From CAVRQM01 sp963756975 (GTDB lineage: Bacteria > Pseudomonadota > Alphaproteobacteria > Acetobacterales > Acetobacteraceae), in assembly GCA_963756975.1 (NCBI GenBank), contig CAVWPS010000002.1, positions 248,001 through 312,000 of the forward strand: a stretch of 64,000 nucleotides of DNA, read 5' to 3'. The notes beneath the pieces are model-generated. The model saw only the letters and a list, made by a program, of their open reading frames with translations, was not told where the DNA came from and ran no database searches. Both the position numbers and the translations under genes were made by a program. Of this stretch, positions 26,877 through 37,426 are shown one piece after another. How positions within the stretch are numbered: position 1 is the first letter of the stretch; each line of letters opens with the position of its first letter.

Positions 26877-27806
26877 ATGACCCCGGACGATCCCGAATAC
26901 CGCGCGCTGCTCGCCTACGCCGCGCGCATCGGTGCGGACCGGCTGCTCGTGCAGGGTGCGGGCGGCAACGTGTCGCTGAAGCGCGACGGCGTGCTGTGGG
27001 TGAAGGCGTCGGGGACTTGGCTGATGCACGCGGACACCCGCGACATCATGGTGCCGGTCGACCTGGCACCGTTGCTGGCCGCGATCCATGCGGACGATGC
27101 GGCCGCGATGGAGGCGGCGCAGCAATTCGTCCCCGCATGGGCCGAGACGACTCTGCGGCCGTCGATCGAGACGACGATGCACGGGCTGCTGCCGCACAAG
27201 ATCGTGGTGCACGTGCATTGCGTCGAGACGATCGCGCGCGCCGTCCAAACGGGTGCCGAGGCGGCGGTGGCACCATTGCTGGACGGGCTGTCGTGGCGAT
27301 GGGTGCCGTATGTCCGGCCGGGCGCACCGCTGGCGCGCGCCATCGTCGGCGTGCTGGCGCCGGGGGTCGACGTGCTGATCCTGGGCAACCACGGGCTGGT
27401 GGTCGGTGCCGACACGGTGGCGGCGGCCGAAACTCTGCTGTCCGACGTGTCGCGCCGGCTGCGGCTGCCGGCGCGCCCGACCGACGGTGCGAACAGCATC
27501 GGCACCGACCCGGTCAGCCTCGCCGTCGCGTCGCGCGGGTCGCTGTATCCGGACCACGTGATCTTCCTCGGGCCGGGGATCCAGCAGCAGCCGAGCCGCT
27601 GGCCGATGCGGGTCGTCGCCGGCGTGGGTGTCGAGATGGCGGCCGACGCGTCGCCCGGCGCGCATGCGATGGCGGGCTGCCTCGCCGACGTCGCAGCCCG
27701 GCTGAGGGCCGATGCGGCGTTGCGTGTCCTGACGCGGGCCGAGGAAGCCGAATTGCTCGGCTGGGACGCGGAGCAGTACCGGCAGGCGCTGGATACGGCG
27801 TCTTGA
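26877..27806 (+). CDS. Class II aldolase/adducin-family protein
   Basis: The 309-residue protein has an AraD/FucA-type class II aldolase domain over about residues 10-210. Zinc and substrate residues are visible: GAGGNVSLKRDG, WVKASGTWLM, then the metal pair in VVHVHCVETIARAV and a later His in LILGNHGLVVGA. The C-terminal extension of about 100 residues (from DPVSLAVASRGSLYPDH on) resembles that of long class II aldolases. Members cleave or epimerise sugar phosphates, or decarboxylate keto acid phosphates. It is probably the carbon-chain cleavage step of this operon. It begins two bases after the dehydrogenase stop. Confidence 0.87.
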   Translation: MTPDDPEYRALLAYAARIGADRLLVQGAGGNVSLKRDGVLWVKASGTWLMHADTRDIMVPVDLAPLLAAIHADDAAAMEAAQQFVPAWAETTLRPSIETTMHGLLPHKIVVHVHCVETIARAVQTGAEAAVAPLLDGLSWRWVPYVRPGAPLARAIVGVLAPGVDVLILGNHGLVVGADTVAAAETLLSDVSRRLRLPARPTDGANSIGTDPVSLAVASRGSLYPDHVIFLGPGIQQQPSRWPMRVVAGVGVEMAADASPGAHAMAGCLADVAARLRADAALRVLTRAEEAELLGWDAEQYRQALDTAS

Positions 27807-27816
27807 GCGCGCTTTC

Positions 27817-29044
27817 TTGAGCGGCGTCGCGATCGGGATCGATCTCGGCACGTCGGGCGTGCGTGCGGCACTGGTCGATGCGGCGCGCGAGCCGGTCGGG
27901 CAATCGTCCGCCCCGATCCCGGCGGCCGACCGGCGCGATCCGGCGGCGTGGTGGCGCGCGGTCGAGGCGGCGATCGGCGCACTCGGGGCCACGCACGATC
28001 TGTCGGGCGTCCGCGCGCTGGCGGTGGACGGCACGTCGGGCACGATCCTGGCGATCGACGCGGACGGCCGGCCGCTCGGACCCGCGAGCCTCTACAACGA
28101 TCAGGCGGACGCCGAACGCGGTCGCCCGGATCGCGCGAATCGCACCGGCCGACAGTGCGGCGCGGGGTGCCACGTCGCCGCTGGCGCGCCTGCCCGCTAC
28201 CGGCAAGATCCTGCACGAGGCGGACTGGATCGCCGGCCGGCTGTGCGGGCGGTTCGACGTGTCGGACGCGAACAACGCACTGAAATCCGGCTACGATTCG
28301 CGGCTGAACGCTTGGCCCGACTGGATCGGCGACGACATCGCGCGCCTGCCGACGGTGGTCGAGCCGGGCACAGCGGTCGGAACGGTCCGGGCCGATGTCG
28401 CCGCCGCGTTCGGCATTCCAGCCACGGCGCGCGTGGTCGCCGGGACGACAGACGGTTGCGCCGCGTTCCTCGCCACCGGCGCCGACCGGGCGGGCGACGG
28501 GGTGAGTTCGCTCGGCACGACGTTGACGCTGAAAATGCTGTCGGACGAGGCGGTGTTCGCGCCCGCGTTCGGCATCTACAGCCACCGCCTGCTCGGACGC
28601 TGGCTGCCCGGCGGTGCCTCGAACACCGGCGGGGCCGCGCTGCTGGCGCATTTCGACGCTCGGAGACTGGCCGAGCTGTCCGCACAGATCGACCCGTCGC
28701 GGGACAGCGGCCTCGACTACTACCCCCTGCCCCGCACCGGCGAACGGTTCCCGGTCGCCGACCCGGAGTTCGTCCCGCGCGAGACGCCGCGCCCCGCCGA
28801 CGATGTCGCGTTCCTGCACGGGCTGCTCGAAGGGATCGCGCGGATCGAGGCGCGGGCGTACGCGAAGCTGACCGAACTCGGTGCGCCGAGGCTGCGCTCC
28901 GTCCGCAGCGTCGGCGGCGGGGCCGGCAACGCGGTCTGGACGGCGATCCGGGCGAACATGCTGGGTGTCGAGATGCTGCCGGCGCGCTCGGAGGAGGCGG
29001 CGGTCGGCACGGCCGGACTGGCACTGCTCGGGGCCGCGGCGTGA
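27817..29044 (+). CDS. FGGY-family carbohydrate kinase, D-ribulose-kinase-like (one frameshift)
   Basis: The short FGGY kinase (about 408 residues after correction) belongs to the class with about 410-430 residues that includes cyanobacterial/plant D-ribulose kinases. The N-terminus GVAIGIDLGTSGVRAALVDA and the catalytic motif ALAVDGTSGTILAID are clear, followed by VAGTTDGCAAFLATGA and the FGGY-region VRSVGGGAGNAVWTAIRANM. The start is TTG 27817, ten bases after the aldolase stop. An extra base near 28116 breaks NDQADAE/AVARIARIAP. It is a second kinase in the same operon, so the pathway contains two phosphorylation steps or two entry substrates. Confidence 0.8.
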
Positions 29045-29866
29045 GAACGGCGGCGAGCGTGCCCGATCTGCGCGACCGCTACGACACCTTCATGATCGAC
29101 CAGTTCGGCACCATCCATGACGGCACCACGCCGTATCCCGGCGCGCTGGACGCGTTGCGGGCGCTTGCGCGCAGGCGGGGCGAAGGTCGTGCTGCTGTCG
29201 AATTCCGGCAAGCGCGCCGCCCAGAACGCGACGCGGCTGACCGCACTCGGCATCCCGCCCGACGCCTACGATTTGTTCGTGACCTCGGGCGAGGTGTTCC
29301 ACAATCTGGTCTCGACCCGCGCCATCCCGGCGGTGCGGCATGCCAAGCGGGCTTTCGTCGTGGCGCGGGGCCACGACGACAGCCTTCTCGACGGTCTCGA
29401 CCTCGTATCGGTGCGCGACGGGGCGGATGTGGTGCTGATCGCGGGGTCCGACGGCGATCACCGGTCGCTCGACAGCTACCGCGACGCGCTCGGGCCGTTC
29501 GCCCGCGCCGGCGTCCCCGCCTTGTGCCTCAACCCCGACCGCACGATGCTGACCGCCGGCGGATTCGCATTCGGAGCGGGGCGCATCGCGGAGGCTTACG
29601 CTGACATGGGTGGCGACGTGACCTGGATCGGCAAGCCGCACCCCGCGATCTACGACCACGCTTTCGCGGCACTCGGCACCGGGCGCGAGCGCGCGGCCGG
29701 AATCGGCGACAGCGTGGAGCACGACATCGCCGGGGCGCGTGCCGCCGGGATCGACGGCTGGCTGGTCCGGACCGGGCTTCTGGACCACGCCGACGACGCG
29801 GCGGTGGCGGCCGAGTGCGCGCGTGTGGGTGTGCAACCCGACGGGGTGCTGCGGGCGTTCGGCTGA
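29041..29866 (+). CDS. HAD-superfamily class IIA phosphatase (one frameshift)
   Basis: The HAD-IIA hydrolase is about 274 residues after correction and of the TIGR01459-like type. Motif I is FMIDQFGTIHDG (in place of the usual DxDGT: the nucleophile is Asp in MIDQF, with the second Asp position occupied by Phe-Gly-Thr as in this subfamily). Motif II is VLLSNSGKRA, the distal motifs WIGKPHP and GIGDSVEHDIAGARAAGIDG. GTG 29041 overlaps the kinase stop. An extra base near 29170 breaks ALRALA/AGGAKVVLL. It probably dephosphorylates a sugar-phosphate intermediate or side product of the operon. Confidence 0.78.
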
Positions 29867-30462
29867 TGGACGAGGTCGTCGTCTACGATGCGCTGACCAG
29901 CGGTGCCTATGTCGTCGACGGCGCGGCCGGCATCTTCGCGCTCGTGGCGGCCGGAATTGCCGTTTTGGCGGGATTGATCGTCCTTGCCGCCGGTATCCGT
30001 GGCTCCCGGCGGCCCCGGGTCGCGGCGGGCGCGGCGCTGATGCTGGCGGGCCTGGGCGGCATCGCGGCACTGGAGATCGGCCCCGTCCGCGATCGCCGGG
30101 ATGTCGCGTCCGGCCGTTACGCCCTGTCGACCGGCACGGTCATCATCGTCTCGCCGGCCGCGCTGTCGATCGACAAGGTCGAGTTCGCGACGCCGTGCGT
30201 GGCGCAGGACGGCAAACCCTGCGCCGGTGCGGCCGTGGGCGACCGGGTGCGGGTCGCCTACCGCGCGGACGACCTGACCGAGGAGGGGCCGCGCGCGCTG
30301 CGGGTCTGGCGGTTGCCGGCACCACCGGCCGAGCCGGTGACCGACGCGCCCGACTCGATCTACGCGCCGCCCGAGGTCGCGCGGTCTCCGGCGGCGACGC
30401 CGACCACGCGGTCTTCGGGCGGGCTGACGGTCCGGCTCATTCCAGGGCGCCTGGGGCAGTAG
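29866..30462 (+). CDS. Uncharacterised membrane protein, last gene of the sugar operon
   Basis: I do not recognise this 198-residue protein. Two hydrophobic segments near the N-terminus (IFALVAAGIAVLAGLIVLAA and VAAGAALMLAGLGGIAAL) suggest a membrane hairpin. A soluble domain of about 110 residues follows, with cysteines in TPCVAQDGKPCAG and a proline-rich tail. ATG 29866 overlaps the HAD stop (TGATG), so it is co-translated with the operon, which suggests a real link but no function can be assigned. Confidence 0.6.
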   Translation: MDEVVVYDALTSGAYVVDGAAGIFALVAAGIAVLAGLIVLAAGIRGSRRPRVAAGAALMLAGLGGIAALEIGPVRDRRDVASGRYALSTGTVIIVSPAALSIDKVEFATPCVAQDGKPCAGAAVGDRVRVAYRADDLTEEGPRALRVWRLPAPPAEPVTDAPDSIYAPPEVARSPAATPTTRSSGGLTVRLIPGRLGQ

Positions 30463-30498
30463 CCGAGGCCCTGTCCATGGGCGGGGCGGGATGCGGCC

Positions 30499-31377
30499 TT
30501 AGTCGGCGAACAGGAAGGCGGGTACGCCCGATGCCGCCGTTTCGGCGAGCAGCAGGCCGCCCATGGTCGGATTGTCCGCGACCTCGGCGTCGCGGCCGTC
30601 GCGTAGCGTCGTGATGAACAGGCCGTGCGGCGAGAAGCACGGCATCGTCGGCGACGGGATCGGCAGGCGCAACTGGCCGAGCAGCGTGCCGTCCGGGCCG
30701 ACATGGTTCAGGTGCTGCCCCGCGACGGCGGCCGACCAGTAGCTGCCGTCCATGTCGGCGGCCCCGCCGTCGCAACGCCCGTCCGACGCGAGGTCGATCA
30801 GCGTGCGGCGATCGGAAATGGTCCCGGTCGCGCGATCGAACGCCCAGGCGTCGACGAACCCCGGGCGGCTTTCGGAGTGGAACATGCGCGCGCCATCGGC
30901 CGTCCAGGCGAGGCCGTTGCAGGTGGTGTAGCCCTCGGCCTTCTTTTCCACCCGGCCATCGGCGGTGATCCGGAACAGGGCCGACGTCGGGTGCTTGTCC
31001 TTGGCCGTGTCCATCGTGCCGACCCAGAACGCGCCGTCCGGGCCGACCTTGCCGTCGTTGAAGCGGCTTTCGGGCGGCATCGGGACGGCGTCGGTGAGGT
31101 TCACGATCCGGTCGTGTTCGAGGTCGTACAAGATGACCCGGTCGCGCTGCGCCACGACCAGCCGGCCGGAGCGGCAGAGGCCGAAGCTCGCCACCACGCC
31201 GGGCAGCTTCCACGTCTCGCGCCGGCCGCTGACCGGGCCGTAGGCGTGGATGCGCCCGGCCGGGATGTCGCAAAACAGCAATTCGTCGCGGGTGTCGCTC
31301 CACACCGGGCTTTCGCCGGTGCCGCAGCGGATGTCCCACGCGAGCTGTATTTTCGCCTCGATCGCCGGTGGCGGCAT
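30499..31377 (-). CDS. SMP-30/gluconolactonase-family lactonase
   Basis: The 292-residue beta-propeller has metal ligands expected at Glu in GTGESPVWSDTRDELLFCDI, Asn in ESRFNDGKVGPDGAFWVGTM, TTCNGLAWTADGARMFHS and Asp in GRCDGGAADMDGSYW. An upstream start at 31401 would add eight residues, but a GGAGA sequence sits correctly before ATG 31377. It is convergent with the membrane-protein gene that ends the sugar operon, so it may hydrolyse a lactone formed in that pathway (inference). It is distinct in sequence from the other two family members here, not a recent copy. Confidence 0.85.
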   Translation of the reverse strand: MPPPAIEAKIQLAWDIRCGTGESPVWSDTRDELLFCDIPAGRIHAYGPVSGRRETWKLPGVVASFGLCRSGRLVVAQRDRVILYDLEHDRIVNLTDAVPMPPESRFNDGKVGPDGAFWVGTMDTAKDKHPTSALFRITADGRVEKKAEGYTTCNGLAWTADGARMFHSESRPGFVDAWAFDRATGTISDRRTLIDLASDGRCDGGAADMDGSYWSAAVAGQHLNHVGPDGTLLGQLRLPIPSPTMPCFSPHGLFITTLRDGRDAEVADNPTMGGLLLAETAASGVPAFLFAD

Positions 31378-31439
31378 TGTCTCGTCTCCGTTGCTGTGCA
31401 TCCGTCACGGAACGTGCAACCCCGTCAACCGGTGCCGCC

Positions 31440-32774
31440 ATGACGATCGAAACTCTCGCCGACGACTTAGCGGCCGGCCGCACCACCAGCCGCGCTCTGG
31501 TGGACATCTGTCTGGCACGGATCGCCGACGCGGGCGGCGAAGGGGCGCGGGTCTTCGTCCGCGTGGATGCGGAGGCGGCTCGCGCGCAGGCCGACGCGAT
31601 CGACGCGCTGCGCGCATGCGGCCGGGCGCCGGGGCGGCTCGCGGGCATCCCGGTCAGCCTCAAGGATCTGCTGGACGTCGCGGGCCAGGTCACCACCGCC
31701 GGATCGGTGACGCTGAGCGACGCGCCGACCGCGACCGCGCACGCGCCGGTGGTGGCGCGGCTGCTGGCGGCGGGAATGGTGCCGGTCGGGCGGACGAACA
31801 TGACCGAGTTCGCGTTCTCCGGCATGGGGCTCAACCCGCATTACGGGACGCCGGCGAACCCCTGGGACCGGGCGACCGGGCGCATCCCCGGCGGCAGTTC
31901 GTCCGGCGCCGCCGTTTCGGTCGCGGACGGCATGGCGATCGTGGCGATCGGCACCGACACCGGCGGCTCGTGCCGGGTGCCGGCGGCGTTGTGCGGGATC
32001 GTCGGGTTCAAGCCGACCCAGCGCCGGGTGCCGCTCGCCGGCGCGTGGCCGCTGTCGCCGTCGCTGGACAGCATCGGCCCGCTCGCGCGCACGGTGGCCG
32101 ACTGCGCCGCGATCGACGCCGTGCTGGCTGGCGAGGTGTTCGCACCCCTGCCGGATGTGGCGCTGGCCGGGCGCAAGTTCGTGATCCCGGCGGGGTGGGC
32201 CGAGGATTTGGCTCCGGAGGTGGAGACGGCGTTCGAGGCGGCGGTCGACCGGCTGCGCGCGGCAGGTGCGGTGGTCGAGGAACGGTCGGTCGCGGCGTTC
32301 GACGACATCGACGCGGCGAATGCGCGGGGCAACCTGACCGTCGCGGAAGCCTGGGCGTGCCACGAGACGAGGCTGGAGCGCGACGGTTATCGCTACGACC
32401 CGTTCGTGCGCCGGCGGATCGAGCGCGGGGCCGGCATGAGTGCCGCCGATCTGGTGCGACTGATCCAGGCGCGGGCCAAAATCATCGCGGCGATGGCGGC
32501 CGAGTGGGCCGGGATGGACGCGCTGCTGCTGCCGACTTGCCCGATCGTGGCACCGCGCATCGCCGACCTCACCGATCTGGATGAAGCGGCACGGGTCAAC
32601 GCGCGCCTGCTGCGGGCGACGTCGGCGATCAACTTCCTGGACGGGTGCTCGATCAGCCTGCCGTGCCATGCGCCGGGGACGGCACCGGTCGGGCTGATGC
32701 TGTCGGCCGGCCCGATGGCGGACCGCGGGTTGCTGGCGTTGGCGGCTGCGGTCGAGCGGCTACTCGGCCGCTAG
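31440..32774 (+). CDS. Amidase-signature-family amidase
   Basis: The 444-residue enzyme has the amidase signature Ser-Ser-Lys triad: Lys in GIPVSLKDLLDVAG, and the glycine/serine-rich segment GRIPGGSSSGAAVSVADGMA followed by TDTGGSCRVPAALCG. It hydrolyses an amide bond; the substrate is unknown and relatives include GatA-like, urea-amide and aryl amidases. It is not GatA, because the length is short and no gatB/C are nearby. It is divergent from the lactonase gene with a 62-base gap, and overlaps the 3' end of mmcB convergently by 15 bases. Confidence 0.87.
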   Translation: MTIETLADDLAAGRTTSRALVDICLARIADAGGEGARVFVRVDAEAARAQADAIDALRACGRAPGRLAGIPVSLKDLLDVAGQVTTAGSVTLSDAPTATAHAPVVARLLAAGMVPVGRTNMTEFAFSGMGLNPHYGTPANPWDRATGRIPGGSSSGAAVSVADGMAIVAIGTDTGGSCRVPAALCGIVGFKPTQRRVPLAGAWPLSPSLDSIGPLARTVADCAAIDAVLAGEVFAPLPDVALAGRKFVIPAGWAEDLAPEVETAFEAAVDRLRAAGAVVEERSVAAFDDIDAANARGNLTVAEAWACHETRLERDGYRYDPFVRRRIERGAGMSAADLVRLIQARAKIIAAMAAEWAGMDALLLPTCPIVAPRIADLTDLDEAARVNARLLRATSAINFLDGCSISLPCHAPGTAPVGLMLSAGPMADRGLLALAAAVERLLGR

Positions 32775-33221
32775 CGCCACACGGGCGGCCAGCACGCCCT
32801 CCGGATCCTCGTGCCCGGCGAGGCGCGCGGCGGCGAGGTGGGCGAAGCGGAGCAGCAGCGCGCGGCGGCGGGCTGGCGTCAGCGGGTGCGGTTCGGGGTG
32901 GCTGAAGATCTCGGCACCGTCTTCGCAGGCGACGATGCGGCCGGGGCCTTCGGGCAGGATGTGGGCCGGGAAGTCGTGGTCGACGGCAAAGAACAGCGCG
33001 TCGCAATGGGCGCGGTATTCCGGCCATTTCGCGTCGGCGCGGTAGTCGGCGAGGCAGGATTTCACTTCGACGATGACGAAGCCGCCGTCGGGGCGCAGGG
33101 CCAGAAGATCGGCGCGACGGCCGTCCGGCAGGGCGACCTCATGCAGCGCGGCCCAGCCGAGGTCCCGGCACAGGCGGGCGGTGGCGCGGCGGATCGTTTT
33201 GGTGCGGTCGGGCGGGGTCAT
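32760..33221 (-). CDS. mmcB: MmcB-type DNA repair nuclease-fold protein
   Basis: The 153-residue protein matches the MmcB family, first described in Caulobacter as an SOS-linked repair protein active against mitomycin C damage and found mainly in alphaproteobacteria. It has the PD-(D/E)xK-like core: ADLLALRPDGGFVIVEVKSC with the E-x-K pair, preceded by GWAALHEVALPDGRRAD. The tail FSHPEPHPLTPARRRALLLR is also typical. The ATG at 33221 overlaps the stop of the Uma2 gene, so it is translated with it. No LexA box was recognised upstream. Confidence 0.8.
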   Translation of the reverse strand: MTPPDRTKTIRRATARLCRDLGWAALHEVALPDGRRADLLALRPDGGFVIVEVKSCLADYRADAKWPEYRAHCDALFFAVDHDFPAHILPEGPGRIVACEDGAEIFSHPEPHPLTPARRRALLLRFAHLAAARLAGHEDPEGVLAARVALAAE

Positions 33222-33806
33222 GCGGTCGGCGGCGGATCGTTCTCGTCGTCGAGGTCGGGCAGATCGAGGTCGACGTAAATGTCGAGCAGCGCGATGTCGA
33301 CGCCGATCGAGCGCATCGAGAGCGTGTCTGCCCGTAGCAGACTGCGCGCATCCCAAATGTCGCCGGATCTGGTGAACACCATGGCGGCGACGCTGTCCTG
33401 CTCGAGGATGACGTATTGCTGAATCGACGGCGTCGCCTGGTATTCGCGCAACTTGGCAAAGCGATCGTCTCCGCGAACTGCCGGGGCTGATGACTTCGAA
33501 CACCACGACCGGTTCCGGCATGACCGTTTGCGTGCGATCCGCCACGGCCCGGCTGACAAATGCATCGGGATAGCGAATGTGCCCGGCGACCTCGACTTTC
33601 AGGGTCGGGCCGAAGACGCGATAGGGCGTTCCGACGAGGAAATCGTAAAGCAATCGTCGCAAATTGGCGCCGATGGTCTCGTGCCCGATCGTGCCGCCGT
33701 TCATCGCGATCGCTCTCTGTCCGTCGAACTCGTAGCGCAGCTCCTGCCGTTCTTCCCAAGCCAGGAAGTCCGACAAGGTCGTGGGTGTCTGGATCGCGAT
33801 GTCCAT
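33218..33806 (-). CDS. Uma2-family (DUF820) putative endonuclease, copy 1 (one frameshift)
   Basis: The Uma2-family protein is about 195 residues after correction, a PD-(D/E)xK nuclease-like fold of unknown role. The N-terminal motif is FLAWEERQELRYEFDGQRAI; the active-site-like Asp and Glu are in IRYPDAFVSR and VVVFEVISP, with Lys in FAKLREYQATPSIQQYV. An extra base near 33470 breaks PGSSR/DDRFAKL. It is strongly similar along its length to the copy at 35003-35576, which suggests duplication. It is translationally coupled to mmcB. Confidence 0.75.
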
Positions 33807-33844
33807 GTCCGCAGTCTAGCGCGCACGGCAGTGCGGATGCACGC

Positions 33845-34984
33845 CTACACCGCCTGCCCGGCGACAAACCCGCTCGCCCACGCCCACTGGAAATTATAAC
33901 CGCCGAGCCAGCCGGTGACGTCGACGGCCTCGCCGATGACGAACAGGCCGGGCACGCCGGTCGCCTCCATCGTGCGCTGCGACAGGTCGCGCGTGTCGAC
34001 GCCGCCGCGCGTGACCTCGGCTTTCGCGTAGCCCTCGGAGCCGCTCGGCGTGACGGTCCAGGCGCGCAGCCGCTCGGCTAGCGCCCGCAGCACCCGGTCG
34101 GAGATGTCCGCCATGCGGCCGACCACTGCGACGGTGGCGGCGAGCGCCTCGGCCAGGCGTTGCGGCAGGATTTCTGCCAGCACGGTGCGGAGTTCGGCAC
34201 GCGGGCGGTCGCGTTTGCGCTCCAGCAGGAAGGCGGCGGCGTCGCGGCCGGGCAGCAGGTCGAGGGTGATCGGGCCGTCGTTCCAATACGACGACGCCTG
34301 CAGCACCGCCGGACCGGACAGGCCGCGATGGGTGAACAGGGTCGCGTCGCGGAACCGCTGCCGGCCGGCCGCAACTTCGCTGTCGAGTGCGACCCCGCTG
34401 AGCGGCCGCATCAGGTCGAGCAGCTCGCCGTCGAAGGTGAGCGGGACGAGCGCCGGGCGGAGTTCGGTGACGCGCAGGCCGTATTGGCGGGCGGTGGCGT
34501 GGGCGAAACCGGTTGCCCCCATTTTCGGGATCGACAGACCGCCCGTCGCCAGCACCAGCTGCTTCGTCGCGAACGCGCCGTGGTCGGTGGTGACGCGGAA
34601 ATTGCCGGAGATGTCGGTGACACGGTGGCCGAGGCGGATGTCGACGCCGTGGCACTCGTCGAGCAGCATTTGCACGATGGCGCGGGCCGAACCGTCGCAG
34701 AACAATTGGCCGGCGGCCTTCTCGTGGTGCGCGATGCCGTGGCGGTCGACCAGCGCGATGAAATCGGCGGGTGTGTAACGGCCGAGCGCCGAGCGGCTGA
34801 ACTGCTTGTTGTCCGACAGGAACCGGTCCGGCGCGGTCGCGGTGTTGGTAAAGTTGCAGCGCCCGCCGCCGGAGATCAGGATTTTCGCCCCCGCCTCCGC
34901 CGCATGGTCGAGCAACAGCACGCGCCGGCCACGTTGCCTCGCGGTCGCCGCGCACATCAGCCCGGCCGCACCCGCGCCGAGCAC
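33845..34984 (-). CDS. HI0933/BaiN-family FAD-dependent oxidoreductase (start probably lost to a frameshift)
   Basis: The flavoprotein belongs to the HI0933/YhiN/BaiN group. The FAD motif is LGAGAAGLMCAATARQRGR, then ILISGGGRCNFTN and, near the end, GVPGLFVIGEAVDVTGWLGG with YNFQWAWASG, which are hallmarks of this family. In this sequence the frame can only start at GTG 34984, missing the first strand. A single extra base near 35000 would restore GTG 35006, overlapping the Uma2 stop (GTGA), and give MTDFDVIVLGAG. That is the likely true start (386 residues). The reductase substrate is unknown. Confidence 0.82.
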   Translation of the reverse strand: MLGAGAAGLMCAATARQRGRRVLLLDHAAEAGAKILISGGGRCNFTNTATAPDRFLSDNKQFSRSALGRYTPADFIALVDRHGIAHHEKAAGQLFCDGSARAIVQMLLDECHGVDIRLGHRVTDISGNFRVTTDHGAFATKQLVLATGGLSIPKMGATGFAHATARQYGLRVTELRPALVPLTFDGELLDLMRPLSGVALDSEVAAGRQRFRDATLFTHRGLSGPAVLQASSYWNDGPITLDLLPGRDAAAFLLERKRDRPRAELRTVLAEILPQRLAEALAATVAVVGRMADISDRVLRALAERLRAWTVTPSGSEGYAKAEVTRGGVDTRDLSQRTMEATGVPGLFVIGEAVDVTGWLGGYNFQWAWASGFVAGQAV

Positions 34985-35002
34985 GATGACGTCGAAGTCG
35001 CG

Positions 35003-35576
35003 TCACTCGGGCGCGTCGGCGTCCGGTAAATCGACGTCTTGATACACGTCGTCCAACGCGACCTCGATGCCAAGTTTCGGGAACGCCATCGTGTCGCCCT
35101 GCGTGAGCGCCGTCGCCTCCCACGTTTCGGCTTTCGTCCGGCTGAGGACGAGAGCGCCGATCCGGCTCTGCTCCAGCATCACGTAGTGCTGGACGGACGG
35201 AATCATCTGGTATTCCCGCAGCTTCACAATCCGGTCGATGCCGCCCGTGCTGGCGCTCTGAACCTCGAACAGCACGACGGGGTCCGGGGCAATGGTGGCC
35301 GTACCCTCGACGCGGGTAGCAGGTAATGAGGGCGTCCGGATAGCGGATGCCGCCGGCGGTCGCGATTTTCAGGCCCGGCCCGAACACGCGACAACCTGAG
35401 CCACGCAGGCGCTCCCGCAACAGCGCCCGCAATGTGTCGGCGATGGTCTCGTGCGCGATGGTGCCGCCGTTCATGGCGACCGCGCGCACCCCGTCGAACT
35501 CCCAGCGGAGCTCCTGCCGCTCTTCCCAGGCGATGAACTCGCTAACCGACATCGGCGCGCGGACTGGATCGGTCAT
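35003..35576 (-). CDS. Uma2-family (DUF820) putative endonuclease, copy 2 (one frameshift)
   Basis: The paralogue of the protein at 33218-33806 is about 190 residues after correction. Shared landmarks are FIAWEERQELRWEFDGVRAV, AMNGGTIAHETIADTLRALL, IRYPDALITC and the lysine-containing VKLREYQMIPSVQHYVMLEQ. An extra base near 35318 separates ITC from TRVEGTATIAPDPVV. It lies immediately upstream of, and probably overlaps, the flavoprotein gene. Start ATG 35576 is assigned; an internal ATG before SVSEF is possible. The function of Uma2 proteins remains unclear. Confidence 0.75.
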
Positions 35577-35601
35577 GCCCCGATATACGCGGGCCGCCCT
35601 C

Positions 35602-37062
<1,461 letters not shown>

Positions 37063-37066
<4 letters not shown>

Positions 37067-37350
37067 CCGAGTGCGTCGATCGCGCGCGCGAGCCGTACGT
37101 CCCGCGCGGACAGGCCGCCCGAATCATGGGTGGTGAGGACGATCTCGACCCGGTTGTAGACGTTGGTCCATTCCGGGTGATGGTCCTGCGCCTCGGCCAG
37201 CAGGGCGACCCGGGCCATGAAGCCCCACGCCTCGGAGAAATTCTTGAACCGCCATGCGCGGACGATCGCGTCGCGCCCTTCGGCCATCGCCCATAGCGGC
37301 AGGTCGCGCCCGAGCGCCGCCCGCTCCTCCAGGTCGAGTCGTTCCGCCAT
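37063..37350 (-). CDS. phhB: Pterin-4a-carbinolamine dehydratase
   Basis: This small 95-residue enzyme dehydrates 4a-hydroxytetrahydrobiopterin, a recycling step for pterin-dependent hydroxylases. The family histidine motif is present: EAQDHHPEWTNVYNRVEIVL with the catalytic His-His pair, followed by LTTHDSGGLSARDVRLA. WRFKNFSEAWGFMARVA forms the preceding helix. ATG 37350 gives the usual length; a start at 37401 would add 17 residues. It overlaps glpK by 4 bases. No phenylalanine hydroxylase gene is near. Confidence 0.88.
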
Positions 37351-37426
37351 GGCCGCGTCCCCCGTTTCGCCGGAGCCTAGCGCCCGCGCGGGTTGACGCA
37401 ATCGACGCCCGCTTCATGGTGCGCCC

